Assembly (NCBI RefSeq): GCF_000313135.1
Contig: NW_004457313.1
Coordinates: 505,878-569,877 of the forward strand
Direction: 5' to 3'
Length of the DNA: 64,000 nt
From: Acanthamoeba castellanii str. Neff
Lineage: Eukaryota > Discosea > Longamoebia > Acanthamoebidae
Below the pieces are notes generated by a model. The model worked only from the letters and a program-made list of their open reading frames with translations, searched no databases and was not told the DNA's origin. Shown here piece by piece: positions 1 to 11,061 of the stretch. The stretch's first letter is position 1, and each line of letters begins with the position of its first letter. Made by a program: the position numbers and the translations under genes.

Positions 1-1627
1 TCGCCGAAGGCCCCGAGGCCGCAGCTGCACACGTAGCCCAGCCGATCGTGGCGCGGCTTGACCATGGCCTGGTAGTGGTCGGCCTTGCGCCTGAGCGTCC
101 AGCCGGTCTCCTGACGCACCACGGCCAGCCCGCCGTCCGTCACCACCACCGCCGTCTCGTCGACCCCGACCGCCTCGCGGCTCACGGCGAGCGACACCAC
201 CCGCTGGCCCTGGTCGAAGGTCTGGCCCGGCAGCCAGCGCGCGCCAAAGAAGTACCGCCAGGCCGGGTCCTGCGGGTCCGCGCCCTGGGCCTGGGCCTGG
301 TGCCGTAGGAGTCCCATCTTGCTACCGAACCACACGGCGCCGCTGCGGGGCGACAGCGCGCTGGCGGTGAGGTTGACGACGGGCAGGCCGTCGCCGCCGC
401 GCACGCGGGTGGCGGTGAGGTCGGGCGCGATGACGGTGATGCTCTCGTCGTTGGGCACCCACAGGCGGCCCTCGTTGTCCAGCGTCAGCGACACCGGCAC
501 GGCGTCGACCACCGCCGGGACCCTCATCGCACGAAATGTTAGTTATATGCGCACGTGCGTGTGCGGTGGTGCGTGCGTGTGCGTGTGTGTGCGTGTGTGT
601 GTGAGGGAAAGGGTGGGAACAGTCACCAGAAGAAAGTCCAGCGCTCGCTTCCATCGAAGCGCCACAGTTTGTGCTGGGTGCCGGCCCACACCGCGGCGTT
701 CGAGTGGTCAACCGCGAGCGACACCACGCCCTCGCCCTCGGTAGAGTTGACGTAGGTGATCCCATCGAGAGTGCTCACGAAGAAGAGACCTGTGTGGTGG
801 CGACCAAAGATGCACCAATCCGGATCAGCTCTTTGTTCCTAGACAAGCGATTGGTCAAGCAAACAAAAGCAAACGTACCGCGCTCGGAGCCTACCCACAG
901 GGCGTCGTTGCTGGTGGTGGCGAACTCGACCGCATTCACGGCGCCAAAGTTGAATGCAACAAAGCGGCAGCGCTCCCCATCGAGGGAGCAACGGAACACG
1001 CCGCTGGCGCTAGCCGCCGCGAACTTAGCTGCGAGATAAATAATTATAGGATATTGTCATTTTTCCCGATATTTTTCCTTATTTGAAAAAAGGCATAAAA
1101 AAACTGGTGGCGAAGTCTTGGGGGAGTGAGATACCGATACTGGTCGGGTGGAAGGTAACACGCATGGTGGCATCGACCTTGAGTCCCAGCTGAGCATCGA
1201 CGCGCTTGAAGCTGGCCTTGCCGTCGACGCCGCCACGAGCGGGCAGGTCGAGCGTCCACGCGCCGTGGGTCTTGGTCAAGATGAGGAAGCTCGAGGCGGG
1301 GTCAGTGCCTGTGGGCCTGCTGACCACCTGGAAGGCGGCGTCGAAGGGCAGCCTGTCCCAGCCCGTGGGCAGATTGAAATTAATCTTGGCGTTGGCGGCC
1401 GATGTGATTTCAATCTCGTCGCGATTGGGGTTGTTGGAGGCGGAGGCCGAGCTGGCGAAGACAAAGATCTTGGAGGTGGTCTGTTCGAACGGCACGTCCT
1501 TGACCATCAAAGGCGGCGCGTTGGCGAAAGGGGAGGTCGGGCTGATACCATTGGCCGCAGCAGAAAGAATGAAAGCGAAATAGAGAAGAGCGAAAGCGAA
1601 GACGGGCGATGAACGTGAGCCGCCCAT
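1..1627 (-). CDS. Secreted beta-propeller (two-component-regulator-propeller-like) protein, 3' end cut by the window
   Basis: A spliced gene running off the left edge. The first exon starts at ATG 1627 with a clear signal peptide (hydrophobic FAFALLYFAFILSAA, then AANG). The next exon opens near 1031 after a CAG acceptor and carries FGAVNAVEFATTSNDALWVG. A further exon at about 790-632 reads VVSLAVDHSNAAVWAGTQ, and the last visible exon (about 525 to 1) has GAVWFGSKMGLLRH and WRYFFGARWLPG. The recurring pattern small-hydrophobic-W-hG-T/S is typical of propeller blades of the regulator-propeller or BNR kind. The tail DHYQAMVKPRHDR resembles the linker after such propellers in bacterial secreted proteins; that link is from memory. 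Likely extracellular or lysosomal; no catalytic motif is visible. The donor after exon 1 is not certain, so up to 20 residues there may change. Confidence 0.6.
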
Positions 1628-1779
1628 CTTGCTTCGCAGGGACTGAGTCTATGAAGAAGACACCAAAACGGCCAATACAAATATTAATTATTTTTATTTG
1701 TTTTCGATACGCCAAGGTATCGAATCGGATAAATGGCGGAGCAAACCTATTGTCCGGCCCAACCTCCCCGCGATGAGCT

Positions 1780-4700
1780 TCAGTCCTTGAGCGTCCACAG
1801 GTAGATGTTGCGGTCGCGCGATCCACACCAAAGCGTGTTGTTCTCCGCCACCCACAGCATACACCTGTACGTGTGCACAAAAACAAACATTTTTGAGTGT
1901 AAAAGTTATCACGGGTGTGCGGGTCGCCGCGTACCTGATGGTGCCCTGATTCTTCTCTGCGCCGAACCGCTCAACCTCGCTGTGCTTTCGGGTGTCCCAC
2001 AGAGCGACGGTGCCGTCGGTTTGGCCGCCAGACATGTACACGTTCAGCACCTGCTGGGCAGCGTTGTAGTGGCTGATTCTGGATTGCCCATGGGCACGAC
2101 ACACACACGACACACACGACACACACGACACACAATCAGGAGAGCTCGCGATTTAGGCCTGGTTTGTGTGGGCATACCGCGAGAGACACAAAACGTTGCT
2201 GTCCAGGTTGATCTCCTTGATGCGAACGATGTCGCTTAGCGTGGCGCCCGGCCGCCAAACCTGGTGCACCGATCGGTGTCAACGTGATGTGTTAAAATGT
2301 CAAATGCATGCAATCAAGGTGCGTACCTTGACTGTGTGGTCGTTCGAGGAGGTCCACACATAGTCGCCCTCGAGCGAGATATCGTTCACCGGACGTGCGT
2401 GCGCGTTGTTGACAGTGAACATGTCTCCTGACTACACCGTCGAGACAGAAGAAGCAAGAAGCAAGCAGAGAGTGAGTGAGTGATTGGTTCATCATGGCCG
2501 GGCGTTGGGCCGTAGGCAATGTAGTGGGGCACCTTGAGATTGTAGCATATGATGTGGGAGTCTCCGCCGATCCAAACGTGACTGCCGACCTGGCGCATGG
2601 AATAGACCCCAGTCTCGGGGAGGTGGATTTCGCTCTCCTTCTTGAGCCGCTGCGCATTCCACACGGTGATGACCCCCGACAGATCGCCCGACCACACCTG
2701 CACGGCGGGCGAACTGGATGGACACAACAACGTTGGTGAGGCAGAAAGTTCACACGTGTGGCACTGTGGTGATCCTGTTTCCGTACCGCGAGATGACGAG
2801 AGCCAGGCAGCGGATCACTTTCGTGTGGGCGCCGGTCAGCTCAGTGATCTTGACCAGCTGAGAAAACGAAAAAGAAAAACGAAACAAGGGTGAGGTACGA
2901 TTGCTGCGGGGGAGTTGTGGGGGGGGGGCAAAGGGGTGGTACCGATTTGGAATTCCAGACACGAATGGTGGGCTCACCGCCCATCTCGTCAGAGGTGGTC
3001 CAAACCGTGTTGTCGACGAGAATCATGGCCTGCATTCGGCCCCGCTTGTCGCTAGTCTTGATGCCGGTGACCTGGAGTCCCGTCTGCGCGTTCCACACGC
3101 CTATGTTCCCATCCGCGCCTCCGCTCCAAACCTTTAAACCGTCGTGTCGTGTCGTGTCGTGTCGTGTCGTGTCGTGTCGTGTCGTGTCGTGTCGTGTCGT
3201 GTCGTGTCGTGTCGTGTCGTGTCGTGTCGTGTCGTCAGCACCTGGGGTCCAGAGGCACGTGGAGAGCCGTGGGTACCGTATCGTCTACGCGCAGCAGGCA
3301 CTGCACGGCCGACGGGGCAGTCTGCTTGTGGGTCCAGGCGACGGTCTGGCTGAATTCAAATATGCGGCCCTGCAGGTCTTTCTCCTCCAACTCCTGCTTC
3401 TTCCGCTCCTGCTCCTGCTTGATCCGATCCTGAGGCGTTCACGAAGAAAGAAAAGAAGAAAAGAGCGACAGTTGCGTCGCTGTTCACAACCAGCGAAGCC
3501 ATGGAATGAATAGGCCTACCTCGAGCAACTCCACCGTCTTGGTGTTGTTCCTTCGTCGGGCAAGCTCGATCGGAGTCTCTCCCCGCTAAGAAGCAGCGAA
3601 CCATGGGCGGTCACGGTCAGACATTCCTCGCATTCACCACTACAATGTGGAAAGCGAGTACGTACCGCCTGTGAAAAGAAGGGGGAAGAAGGGAGCGGTT
3701 AGATGATTGGTTTCGCCACATCGAACGGTTGGCGAAGGTCTCACGTACTGTCTGTGCGTTGACATTGGCACCAAAGTCCAGCAGAACTTGCGCCACGTCT
3801 GTGTGTCCCTTTTCGCATGCGTAGTGTAAAGCAGTCTGCATTTCCCACGCACCCAAATAGAAGTGAGCTTGCTGCCCGACAGGCAAGGTATTACAAAAAC
3901 CAAACGCTCGACGCACCCAGTCCTAGGTAAAGCGAGGCGGTGCGGAAAAAGGGTCAGCCTCTGGGCCTACCACCACGTGACTCCACACAAACACCAAACG
4001 TACCCACTGTCGCACAAAAATGATGGGCGTGAAGCGATGGTGTTAGCTCAACCCCTCCATCAGATGAGTTTGCAGAATCAGAATCAAAGAAGAGAGGACA
4101 GCGTACTGCCGGTGCATTGACGAGTGCGCCTTGGTCGAGCAGTGTGCGCACGATGTCCGCGTGTCCCCACATGCTGGCCCAATGAATCAGCATCTGAAAG
4201 AACAAGGCACGGGTTGAGCATGGTTCGGTTTGGACCACGCACGCAAAGAGAGAGAGAGGGAGAGGGTACCCGCTGGAGTGAAGAAAACAGCGATTATATA
4301 CGTATGAACGAGATAAGTATCAAGACACCAGCACAAACAAGCTTACCGCACACACTCTCGAGAATTGACACGTACTCCCTGGTGGAGTGGATAGGGGAAA
4401 GCCTCGATCAGTACAAACGCAAGCAGAAGCTGGACGGGACGTAACGCACTTGCTATACGGTCGATGAGAAGAGCCAGCGGGCATCGCCACGACGTCCACG
4501 GATTAGAGAACAAACGTGAAATAAAATTAAAATTAAAATTAATAAAAGAATAAAGCTGGTGGGGTACGTCGTCGTCATCGCGGCGGTTGATGTTGTGGGT
4601 GCCTCGTGCGAGGAGGGACTGGAACTCCTCGCGTTGGCCGCAACGCATTGCCTTCCACAAGGCATCGTGAGTGATTTCCTGCGCCCGACCACCTGCCCGC

Positions 4701-4819
4701 CCCATCTGCCGCACCAACCCGCCGCCATCCATCGCTCCATCCCCGGCCGTGCCCTTTCGTGCGCCCAACGCCGGACTGGAGGGGACCGGGCGCTGTGGCC
4801 TCTCGGTACGGGTCAACAT
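1780..4819 (-). CDS. Ankyrin-repeat and WD40-repeat protein
   Basis: Multi-exon gene. The proposed start is ATG 4819; an in-frame ATG near 4740 (MERWMAA-type reading is another frame) and one at MDGGGLVRQMG are alternatives. N-terminal ankyrin repeats are seen as DALWKAMRCGQREEFQSLL, HWASMWGHADIVRTLLDQGA, and TALHYACEKGHTDVAQVLLD, then a GETPIELARRRN half repeat. A short charged helix (QEQERKKQELEEKDLQG) leads to at least six WD40-like blades, for example VWSGDLSGVITVWNAQRLKK, SGGQTDGTVALWDTRKH, and the last NNTLWCGSRDRNIYLWTLKD before TGA at 1780. There is no enzyme domain, so a scaffold role is likely. Introns hold GTGTCG repeats, including the long tract at 3141-3235. The exon between about 4500 and 4260 is poorly resolved. 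The gene is divergent from the helicase gene starting at 4951, with 131 bp between. Confidence 0.75.
3141..3235. repeat. (GTCGT)n pentamer microsatellite, about 19 units
   Basis: Uninterrupted pentamer repeat inside an intron of the ankyrin/WD40 gene. On the transcript strand it reads as (ACGAC)n. Confidence 0.95.
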
Positions 4820-4950
4820 GATCTCTCTTCTTGTTCTTTTGATAATTTTTTTCTTTTGGTTTCTTTGTGGCCTAGTGAGAAATTGGTGGAGAAAAGCTAA
4901 GCGAATATAAAGATTCGCTTCTTGGTTAGTTTTGTGTGGCTGGTCTGGAG
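4820..4950. promoter_or_regulatory. Short divergent intergenic region (131 bp)
   Basis: Lies between the start codons of the ankyrin/WD40 gene (-) and the MrfA-like helicase gene (+). It is T-rich on the + strand (about 4826-4870) and must hold both 5' leaders and core promoters. No defined TATA box could be assigned. Confidence 0.4.
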
Positions 4951-7900
4951 ATGAAGAAAGCGAGGGTTGGCAAAGACCTGGCTCTCGCTGTGAAGCAGGA
5001 GAAGGGGCACGTGGTGGATGAGATGGATGAGGAGGGTGAAGAGGATCATGGAGATGAAAGTTTCGAAGATGAGCTCATCCAAGAATTGGCCTCGGCCGAT
5101 GCAAAGGGCAAGGCTCGGGTGCAGCCAGAACAGCGGCGCACCAAGGTGAGCTGTGTCATAGACCTTACCCAGGATGATGACGAAGCTGACGCTGCCACCG
5201 AAGGCGAGGATTCCGTAGAAGATGAATCGCAAGATGAAGATGAAGAAGATGAGTATGATGACGTGGCCCTGAACTTCCGGCCGCTGTCCGAACTGGGCGA
5301 CAAGTTCTTCATCAATCGACAGAAGGCCGACCGCGCCCGCGACCGAGACAAGGAGTACCAGGACATGGTCGACGTCAGCCTCGACCAGTTAGAGAACGGC
5401 CCCTTCCGCCAGCAGCTGCACCACTTCCTCATCGACGTATGGCAGGGCAGCGGCAGCACCAACGGCGGCCGCCGCGGCCGCGACAGCGAGACGGTGCGGG
5501 CCAGCTACATCCACCGGGTCGAGGCCAAGCCGGCCCAGTGCGTCGACGTGCGGCGCGGACTGCCCAACGGCCACCGGCTGTGCCCCGAGGTGGTCCACGC
5601 GCTCGAGCAGCAGCGGAAGACGAGCCTCTACTCGCACCAGTTCCAGGTGCTCGATCGCCTCTTCACTCCGCTCAAGCCTGCGCCGGTACCCACTTCGACG
5701 ACGCTGGCCACTACAACGACTACACATGCAACGACGACGATGACCGAGAGGAGGTGCGGCCGAGACGTGATCATCACCACGCCGACGAGCTCGGGCAAGA
5801 GCCTGTGCTTCAACCTGGGCGTGTTCGAGAAGATCTTGCGGGCCAAGCGGCAGCGGCGGCAGGTGAGCGGCCTCTATCTGTTCCCGCTGAACGCGCTCGC
5901 CAAGGACCAGGAGAAGAAGCTGCTCGAGTTCAACCAGCAGCTGCCCGCCGCGCAGCGGCTTCGCGTCGTAATCATGACAGGTGCCCTTAGAGCCTATTTA
6001 TCCATGCGTGCGTCGGGTCACGTCGCACTGATTCACACCACACCGCACCGCACCGCACCGCACCGCACCGCACCGCACCGCACCGCACCGCACCGCACCA
6101 CACCACACCACACCACACCACACAGGCGAACATCAGACAAGCGAGAAGCTGCAACTGTTCCGACACAATCCGCCGGACATCCTAGTGACGAACCCCGAGA
6201 CCCTGCACTACCAGGTGCGTCAAGCTACTATCGACACGACATGACACGACCAACGACACGACCAACAAATGACACGGCTCTCGCAAATGTGGTGCAAAAT
6301 GATGGGGCGTGGCTCAAGTCATAAACCATTTTCCGTACATCCAGTTGTACAGAGGACGCAAGGACCAGGGTCTGTGGCAACACTGGCGAACTTTCCTGAG
6401 CAGGCTCGGCATCTGCGTGTTGGTAAGGCTGCCAACTGTCTTTAGTTTCGATCGGTGCATTTCGTCTCACTCTTTGCCCGTCAGGATGAAGCGCACACCT
6501 ACTCAGGAATCTTTGGCTGTAACGCCAGCAACCTCATACGGTTTGCACACACACACACACACACACACACACGAAACTCGATACATGAGCATCTCACGCG
6601 CGGCGAAAACAGACGACTGTACGTGGCTGTGGACGGGTTTGGCGGAGACTCCACTCAGATCCAGTTCATTCTAGCCTCGGCCACCATCGGCAATCCGGTG
6701 GACCTGGCTTCGCGCCTGCTCCACCGATCGCCCACGCAGGGGGATGAAGACACCATCGCCTGGGTGCAGGAGAGCGGTGCGCAGCGACCAGAAAGGTAAA
6801 TCCACCCTCAGCACCTCGTCTTGTTGGTGTGTCGTTGGTGTCGTGTGTGTCGTGTTGTCTCATCTTCCCTGGTTTCACCGTCATTAGGGCCATCATCACG
6901 CTCGAGTCCCACACCCGCTCCAAGGTGGCAGCTGCAGCGATCATCGAGTCGTGGATCAACCTCAAGTGGCGCTCGTTGGTGTACGGCCTGCCCCTATCCG
7001 CCGAGCCTCCGCTTATGTTGATAATTAACAACGCGGGTGCGGGGAACAGGTTTTGCAACACCATCGACAGTGTGAACAAGCTCCGCTTCTTCATCCAGGA
7101 AAAGAAGCGGCACATCTCGGGTAAGGTGAGAACCTATTACTCGTCCATGACGCCCGATGCCAAGGTACTTGCCACCAACCTTATTTATTTTCTTAGGTTC
7201 TGAAATAAGTAATGTAATTGTTTTTCTTTTATTATTCTTATTCTTTTTTGCAAAAACTTATAATCAAAAAAAAAACGCGCAGGCGCAAGTGATGCGAGAT
7301 CTGGAGTCGGGTAAGGTTCTGTGCATCATCTGCTCCAACGCGCTGGAAGCCGGGGTACCCAACAGCACCACCAACCAACCACATCCACCACCAACGTAAT
7401 GACAGCTTCCCACTTCGCTTGTTTCACGCACGCGCAGCTTGATCTCCCGGGGCTCGACGCATGTCTGATGCTGAGCCACCCGGGCAGCAAGATGTCCTTC
7501 TGGCAGCGCGTGGGACGCGCCGGGCGCTCCAAGCCAGGTAAGTCGCGCGCCCTTTGAATCTAGTTGATGGCTATTGCTTGCCCAGATGGACCTAATTCGG
7601 TCTCACGTGCAGGCGTTGCCGTGTTTCTTCCTTTTGCGTCTTTCCCTCGTGACGTCTATTACGCATCACGGCCCCGCGGTACTTGGCGCCGGACACGCAC
7701 GCCACACGCCATGATACGTGAGAGAAGTGACTAACACGAGTTGTGTGTCGTGTGTGTCGTGTGTGTTGCAATGCAGTGCTGCTCAGCGAAGAGGTGGAAA
7801 AGATAGCCTTCAACAGCGACTACCCTTCGATCCTGCGAAAGCACCTGTCGTGCTGCGCCCACGAGAGCGACCTCTGGTGGAACGAGGCACGTGTTTGCCC

Positions 7901-10321
7901 GCACCTTGATTATCTCCACATTGTTGTGCTGACGCTGGCCCGTCCTTTCTGTGTCACACACGACACACACACACACACACACACAGCGCACACGACGGTT
8001 TGGAGGTCTGGTGGAGAAGACTGTGCGGGAGCTTCTGGAGGCCAAGGAGGTCACCCTACGGTCATCTCAAACCAGAAAAGGTGGCACATGCCTCGCACGA
8101 CACGACACGACACGACACACGCGCTCACATGTATACTACTTGGGCCACGCAGGTCAACTTGTACAAGGCATCGCTCCACCGTGGACCGCGCACCGAGTTG
8201 TAAATATGCGCGGATCGTTGATGGAGCAAGTCAAGGTGCTGTGGAAGGACCGCGGAAACGTAACCCTGGAGACACTGGGCAAAGAGCAAGGTGAGCACCA
8301 CGTGCGTGTGCGTGTGCGCGCGGTGGCGCGTGCGTGTGCGGTGGTGCGTGTGCATGTGCGCGCGACGAAATATGTGCGACTGCGTGGTGCCAACCTCCAC
8401 CCAACCGTGCAGCGCTCTGGCGAGCCTACCCGGGCGCAATCTTCTACAGCCCGGACAAGTCGGGCAAGGTGCAGCGGTTCGACGTCGTGTCATTGGAGTT
8501 GGACCCCAAGAACGTCGACAGCCACGCCCTCCTCACCCTCTCGACCCGCAAATACTGCGACACCAAGGTTCTATACCCCAGTCACAGCATTCCACGTTGT
8601 TGTTCACATTCCATTTGCTCACATTCCGATCATTCTTCTCCTGCCCAGGCGGCCATTACGGGCAAGGTCGAGATCAAAGAGTCGTGGGGCGAGAAGATCT
8701 ACCAATTGGAGATGGGCATTCTGACCATCGAATACGGTACTCGCCAAGCAGTCTCTACATACTCCTTCCTGGTGCCATTATAGGGCATATGTGGGGTATT
8801 CACTTCTCCTGTGATGCGCGACCCATGGTCGAAGGCTGGGAATGGCTCACACCGAACTCTACGGGTACGAGGAGCGAAACTGCAAGTCGGCATCTTCGAA
8901 CTACGTCGTGCACCAATACGACCACACCTACACGTACAACGCGGACTTCTTCTTGTCTGTTTGTGATGACTTGCGATTCAGGATCGCACTGCGCCCTCTC
9001 TGACGTTGAACTCTCTCTCTCTCTCTCTCTGACGTTGTTTGTTCGTCGGCGTGCGTAGTGATTCCTATGAGGCGCCCTACCTTCGATTCCGGTTGTCGGA
9101 CGAGGCCAAGCTCTACCTGGAGATCGAGAAGACCAAGCACCCACACATGGCGCGTACGTCTCCCGTCGCATACCCAGTTCCATTACTTAAGTTTATATAT
9201 ATATATATATGATCCAATATTATATCGTTTATATATATTTCTATATATGTCAAATGTCAAATGTGGGACAGCTGCCTGGAATGAGCGGCAGGGCGGGCGC
9301 CGCGATATTTCGGGCGGCATGATCGCGCTTCACACGGTAAGGCCCTACCGTGACGTGTCTGGTTGAGGAAGCAAGAGATCGCTCACTGCTCGCGCCAACC
9401 TTACCTCGCATTCCAATGCGACCAGTTTCTGCACCAGATAACGGCGATAGTGCCTCTGTTGCTGCTCGCCCCGCATGATGTTCGAGAGGGCGCGTACTAC
9501 ACCGAGGCCTGCGAGGGTACGCACTCGTTGATTTCCCTAGCGGAGCGCTCTCTCTTTCTCACACACACACACACACACCTGAATCGACACACACACGACA
9601 CTGCGCAGGCTTTTTGGTGGACTCGTGCAGCGGCGGTACAGGCGTGTGCGAGATGATCTACGACAAGTACGGTGCTCAGTCCACGACACACACGACACAC
9701 ACACACGACACACACGACTCTCACACGTTTTGTGCAGCTTCCTGTTGTTCGCCAGCAAGATTCCCGGGTTCGCCCGCTCGTGCACCGAATGCCGAGAGCG
9801 GACCAACCCGCCGGACCTCTCCACCAAGAGCCTCACCGATCGCTGCATACAGGTGCGTCGCCCCCCCCCTCCCCAAAAAAGCTTGCCTGGCCGCTGACTC
9901 GAGCTCGCCGCACTCGGCCCAGGTCGTGGTGGGCAATCTCCTCGACGCGCAAGCGGCCTTCGATGGCAGCGGGAGTGGCGACGACGGAGGGCAGGACCGG
10001 CCGATCACCTCCGATCCGAGCCTCAGGGTCCTCCCAGCCGACTTGCTCGAACGCATCGGTACAATGCGATCCCTTCTTTTTCCTTCTTCTTCGTCGGGTT
10101 GACCTGACGCATCTCAACTGCGCGCGACGTGGCACGACACACGACACACGCAACACACGCATACACTGCCGCACACGCGTGTAGATAACTTTAGGCAGGA
10201 GTTCTTCGAGCCGTCGTACTTGGGCTGCGTGGCGTGCATCTCGCACGACCACTGCCCGCTCCAGAACGATGGCCTCGCGCAAGGACTGGGCCTGAAGCTT
10301 GTCCCCCTGAGCGAAATCTAA
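4951..10321 (+). CDS. MrfA/YprA-type superfamily 2 DEAH helicase with C-terminal Cys cluster
   Basis: The first ATG in frame is 4951 (MKKARVGKDLALAVKQ); an acidic N-terminal region follows. Helicase motifs come in order: Walker A TTPTSSGKSLCFN, FPLNALAKDQ (Ia), VTNPETLHYQ, DEAH in DEAHTYSGIFGCNASNLIR, SAT in FILASATIGNP, then AQVMRDLESGKVLCIICSNA, LDLPGLDACLMLSHPGS and motif VI QRVGRAGRSKPG. The C-terminal half holds VDSCSGGTGVCEMIYDKY, CTECRERTNPPD and GCVACISHDHCP, matching the Cys-bearing DUF1998/MZB region of the B. subtilis MrfA (YprA) and Hrq1-like helicases. Known members unwind DNA 3'-5' and act in repair of mitomycin or crosslink damage; nuclear DNA repair is the inferred role here. 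More than ten introns; one falls inside motif II, between LGICVL and DEAH. Stop TAA at 10319-10321. Confidence 0.88.
6030..6123. repeat. (CACCG)n / (CACCA)n tract in a helicase intron
   Basis: Near-perfect CACCG pentamers turning into CACCA toward the 3' side, ending just before the acceptor CACACAG used by the helicase gene. Confidence 0.85.
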
Positions 10322-10649
10322 TGTCCACTTTAACTCACATTTTTCATCCAATCTGACTGAGACAAGGCCGGCATCTAAAGCTCTCAAGAAAGCAGGAGAG
10401 CCCAGGCAAGTTGATTGATTGATTGATCACCCTTGTCAAGATGGCCTTGGCTGGTTGTGTTCCAAATGCAGGCAGCTTTTCAGGGAGTCGTTTGATAGCG
10501 CCCAGAAGGAATTCCGCTCAGCCGCAGACTAGGCTGACGGCCAGGCCTCAAAAACCGAGCTTGCAAGTCGAGACTAGACTCACAAACCTCCACGCGCCCA
10601 CAACACAGCACAGCCCACCACGGACGCTTCAGAGTCAGCCAAGCCGGTC
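10322..10649 (+). other. Intergenic region after the helicase gene
   Basis: No gene could be firmly called. It contains a (TTGA)n run near 10410-10427. There is also a possible spliced reading (GEPRQLFRESFDSAQKEF, stop at 10530-10532) that needs a GC-AG intron with donor CCAG/GCAAGT near 10402. It has no ATG in frame, so it may be an untranslated or decayed exon. Confidence 0.35.
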
Positions 10650-10964
10650 ATGAGCGACATTGTAAAGCCCAAGGCCAAGGACTGTTCGTAGACCTTACCA
10701 TGAAGGACATGTGTACATCTGCGTGTGCTTACCCTTCCTTTGTTGTTGGTACAAACAGTGGCACAGCTGAGGCAGGAGCTGCAGATTCCAGACGAGAAGG
10801 AGGCGTTGCAGATCAAGAAGGAGGAGGCACAGGAGCGGGAGAGGCGCGAGGTTGCGCAGGAACCCTCGCTGATGAAGCACTACAACTGGAAGGGTCCCTC
10901 TGTACTCAAGAAGAAGGACGTCGGCCAGCAGCAGCAGCCCGGAGGCGCCATGCGCGGCAGCTAA
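10650..10964 (+). CDS. Small charged protein, unrecognised
   Basis: Two exons. Exon 1 starts at ATG 10650 (MSDIVKPKAKD). The intron from a GTTCGT donor to ACAAACAG near 10760 fits the reading frame. Exon 2 reads LAQLRQELQIPDEKEAL, continues as a Lys/Glu/Arg-rich helix, and ends in HYNWKGPSVLKKKD and a Gln-rich tail with stop TAA at 10962-10964. About 78 residues. There is no signal peptide, TM segment or known motif; it looks like a short helical adaptor. The intron donor is atypical, so the first 11 residues are less certain than the rest. It sits between a helicase gene on the same strand and a convergent GTPase gene 97 bp away. Confidence 0.5.
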
Positions 10965-11061
10965 GCCATTGTCGCTTCGTGGGGGAGGGGTGAAGTAGAT
11001 GATGTGACTGATAAAAGAACAAAGGCAATCATCCCGTTCATCTTCTTCTTGAAGCCTTGGC

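Noticed and set aside
4936..4950. GTG start for the helicase
   Set aside because: Nuclear eukaryotic gene; the first ATG in frame at 4951 is used.
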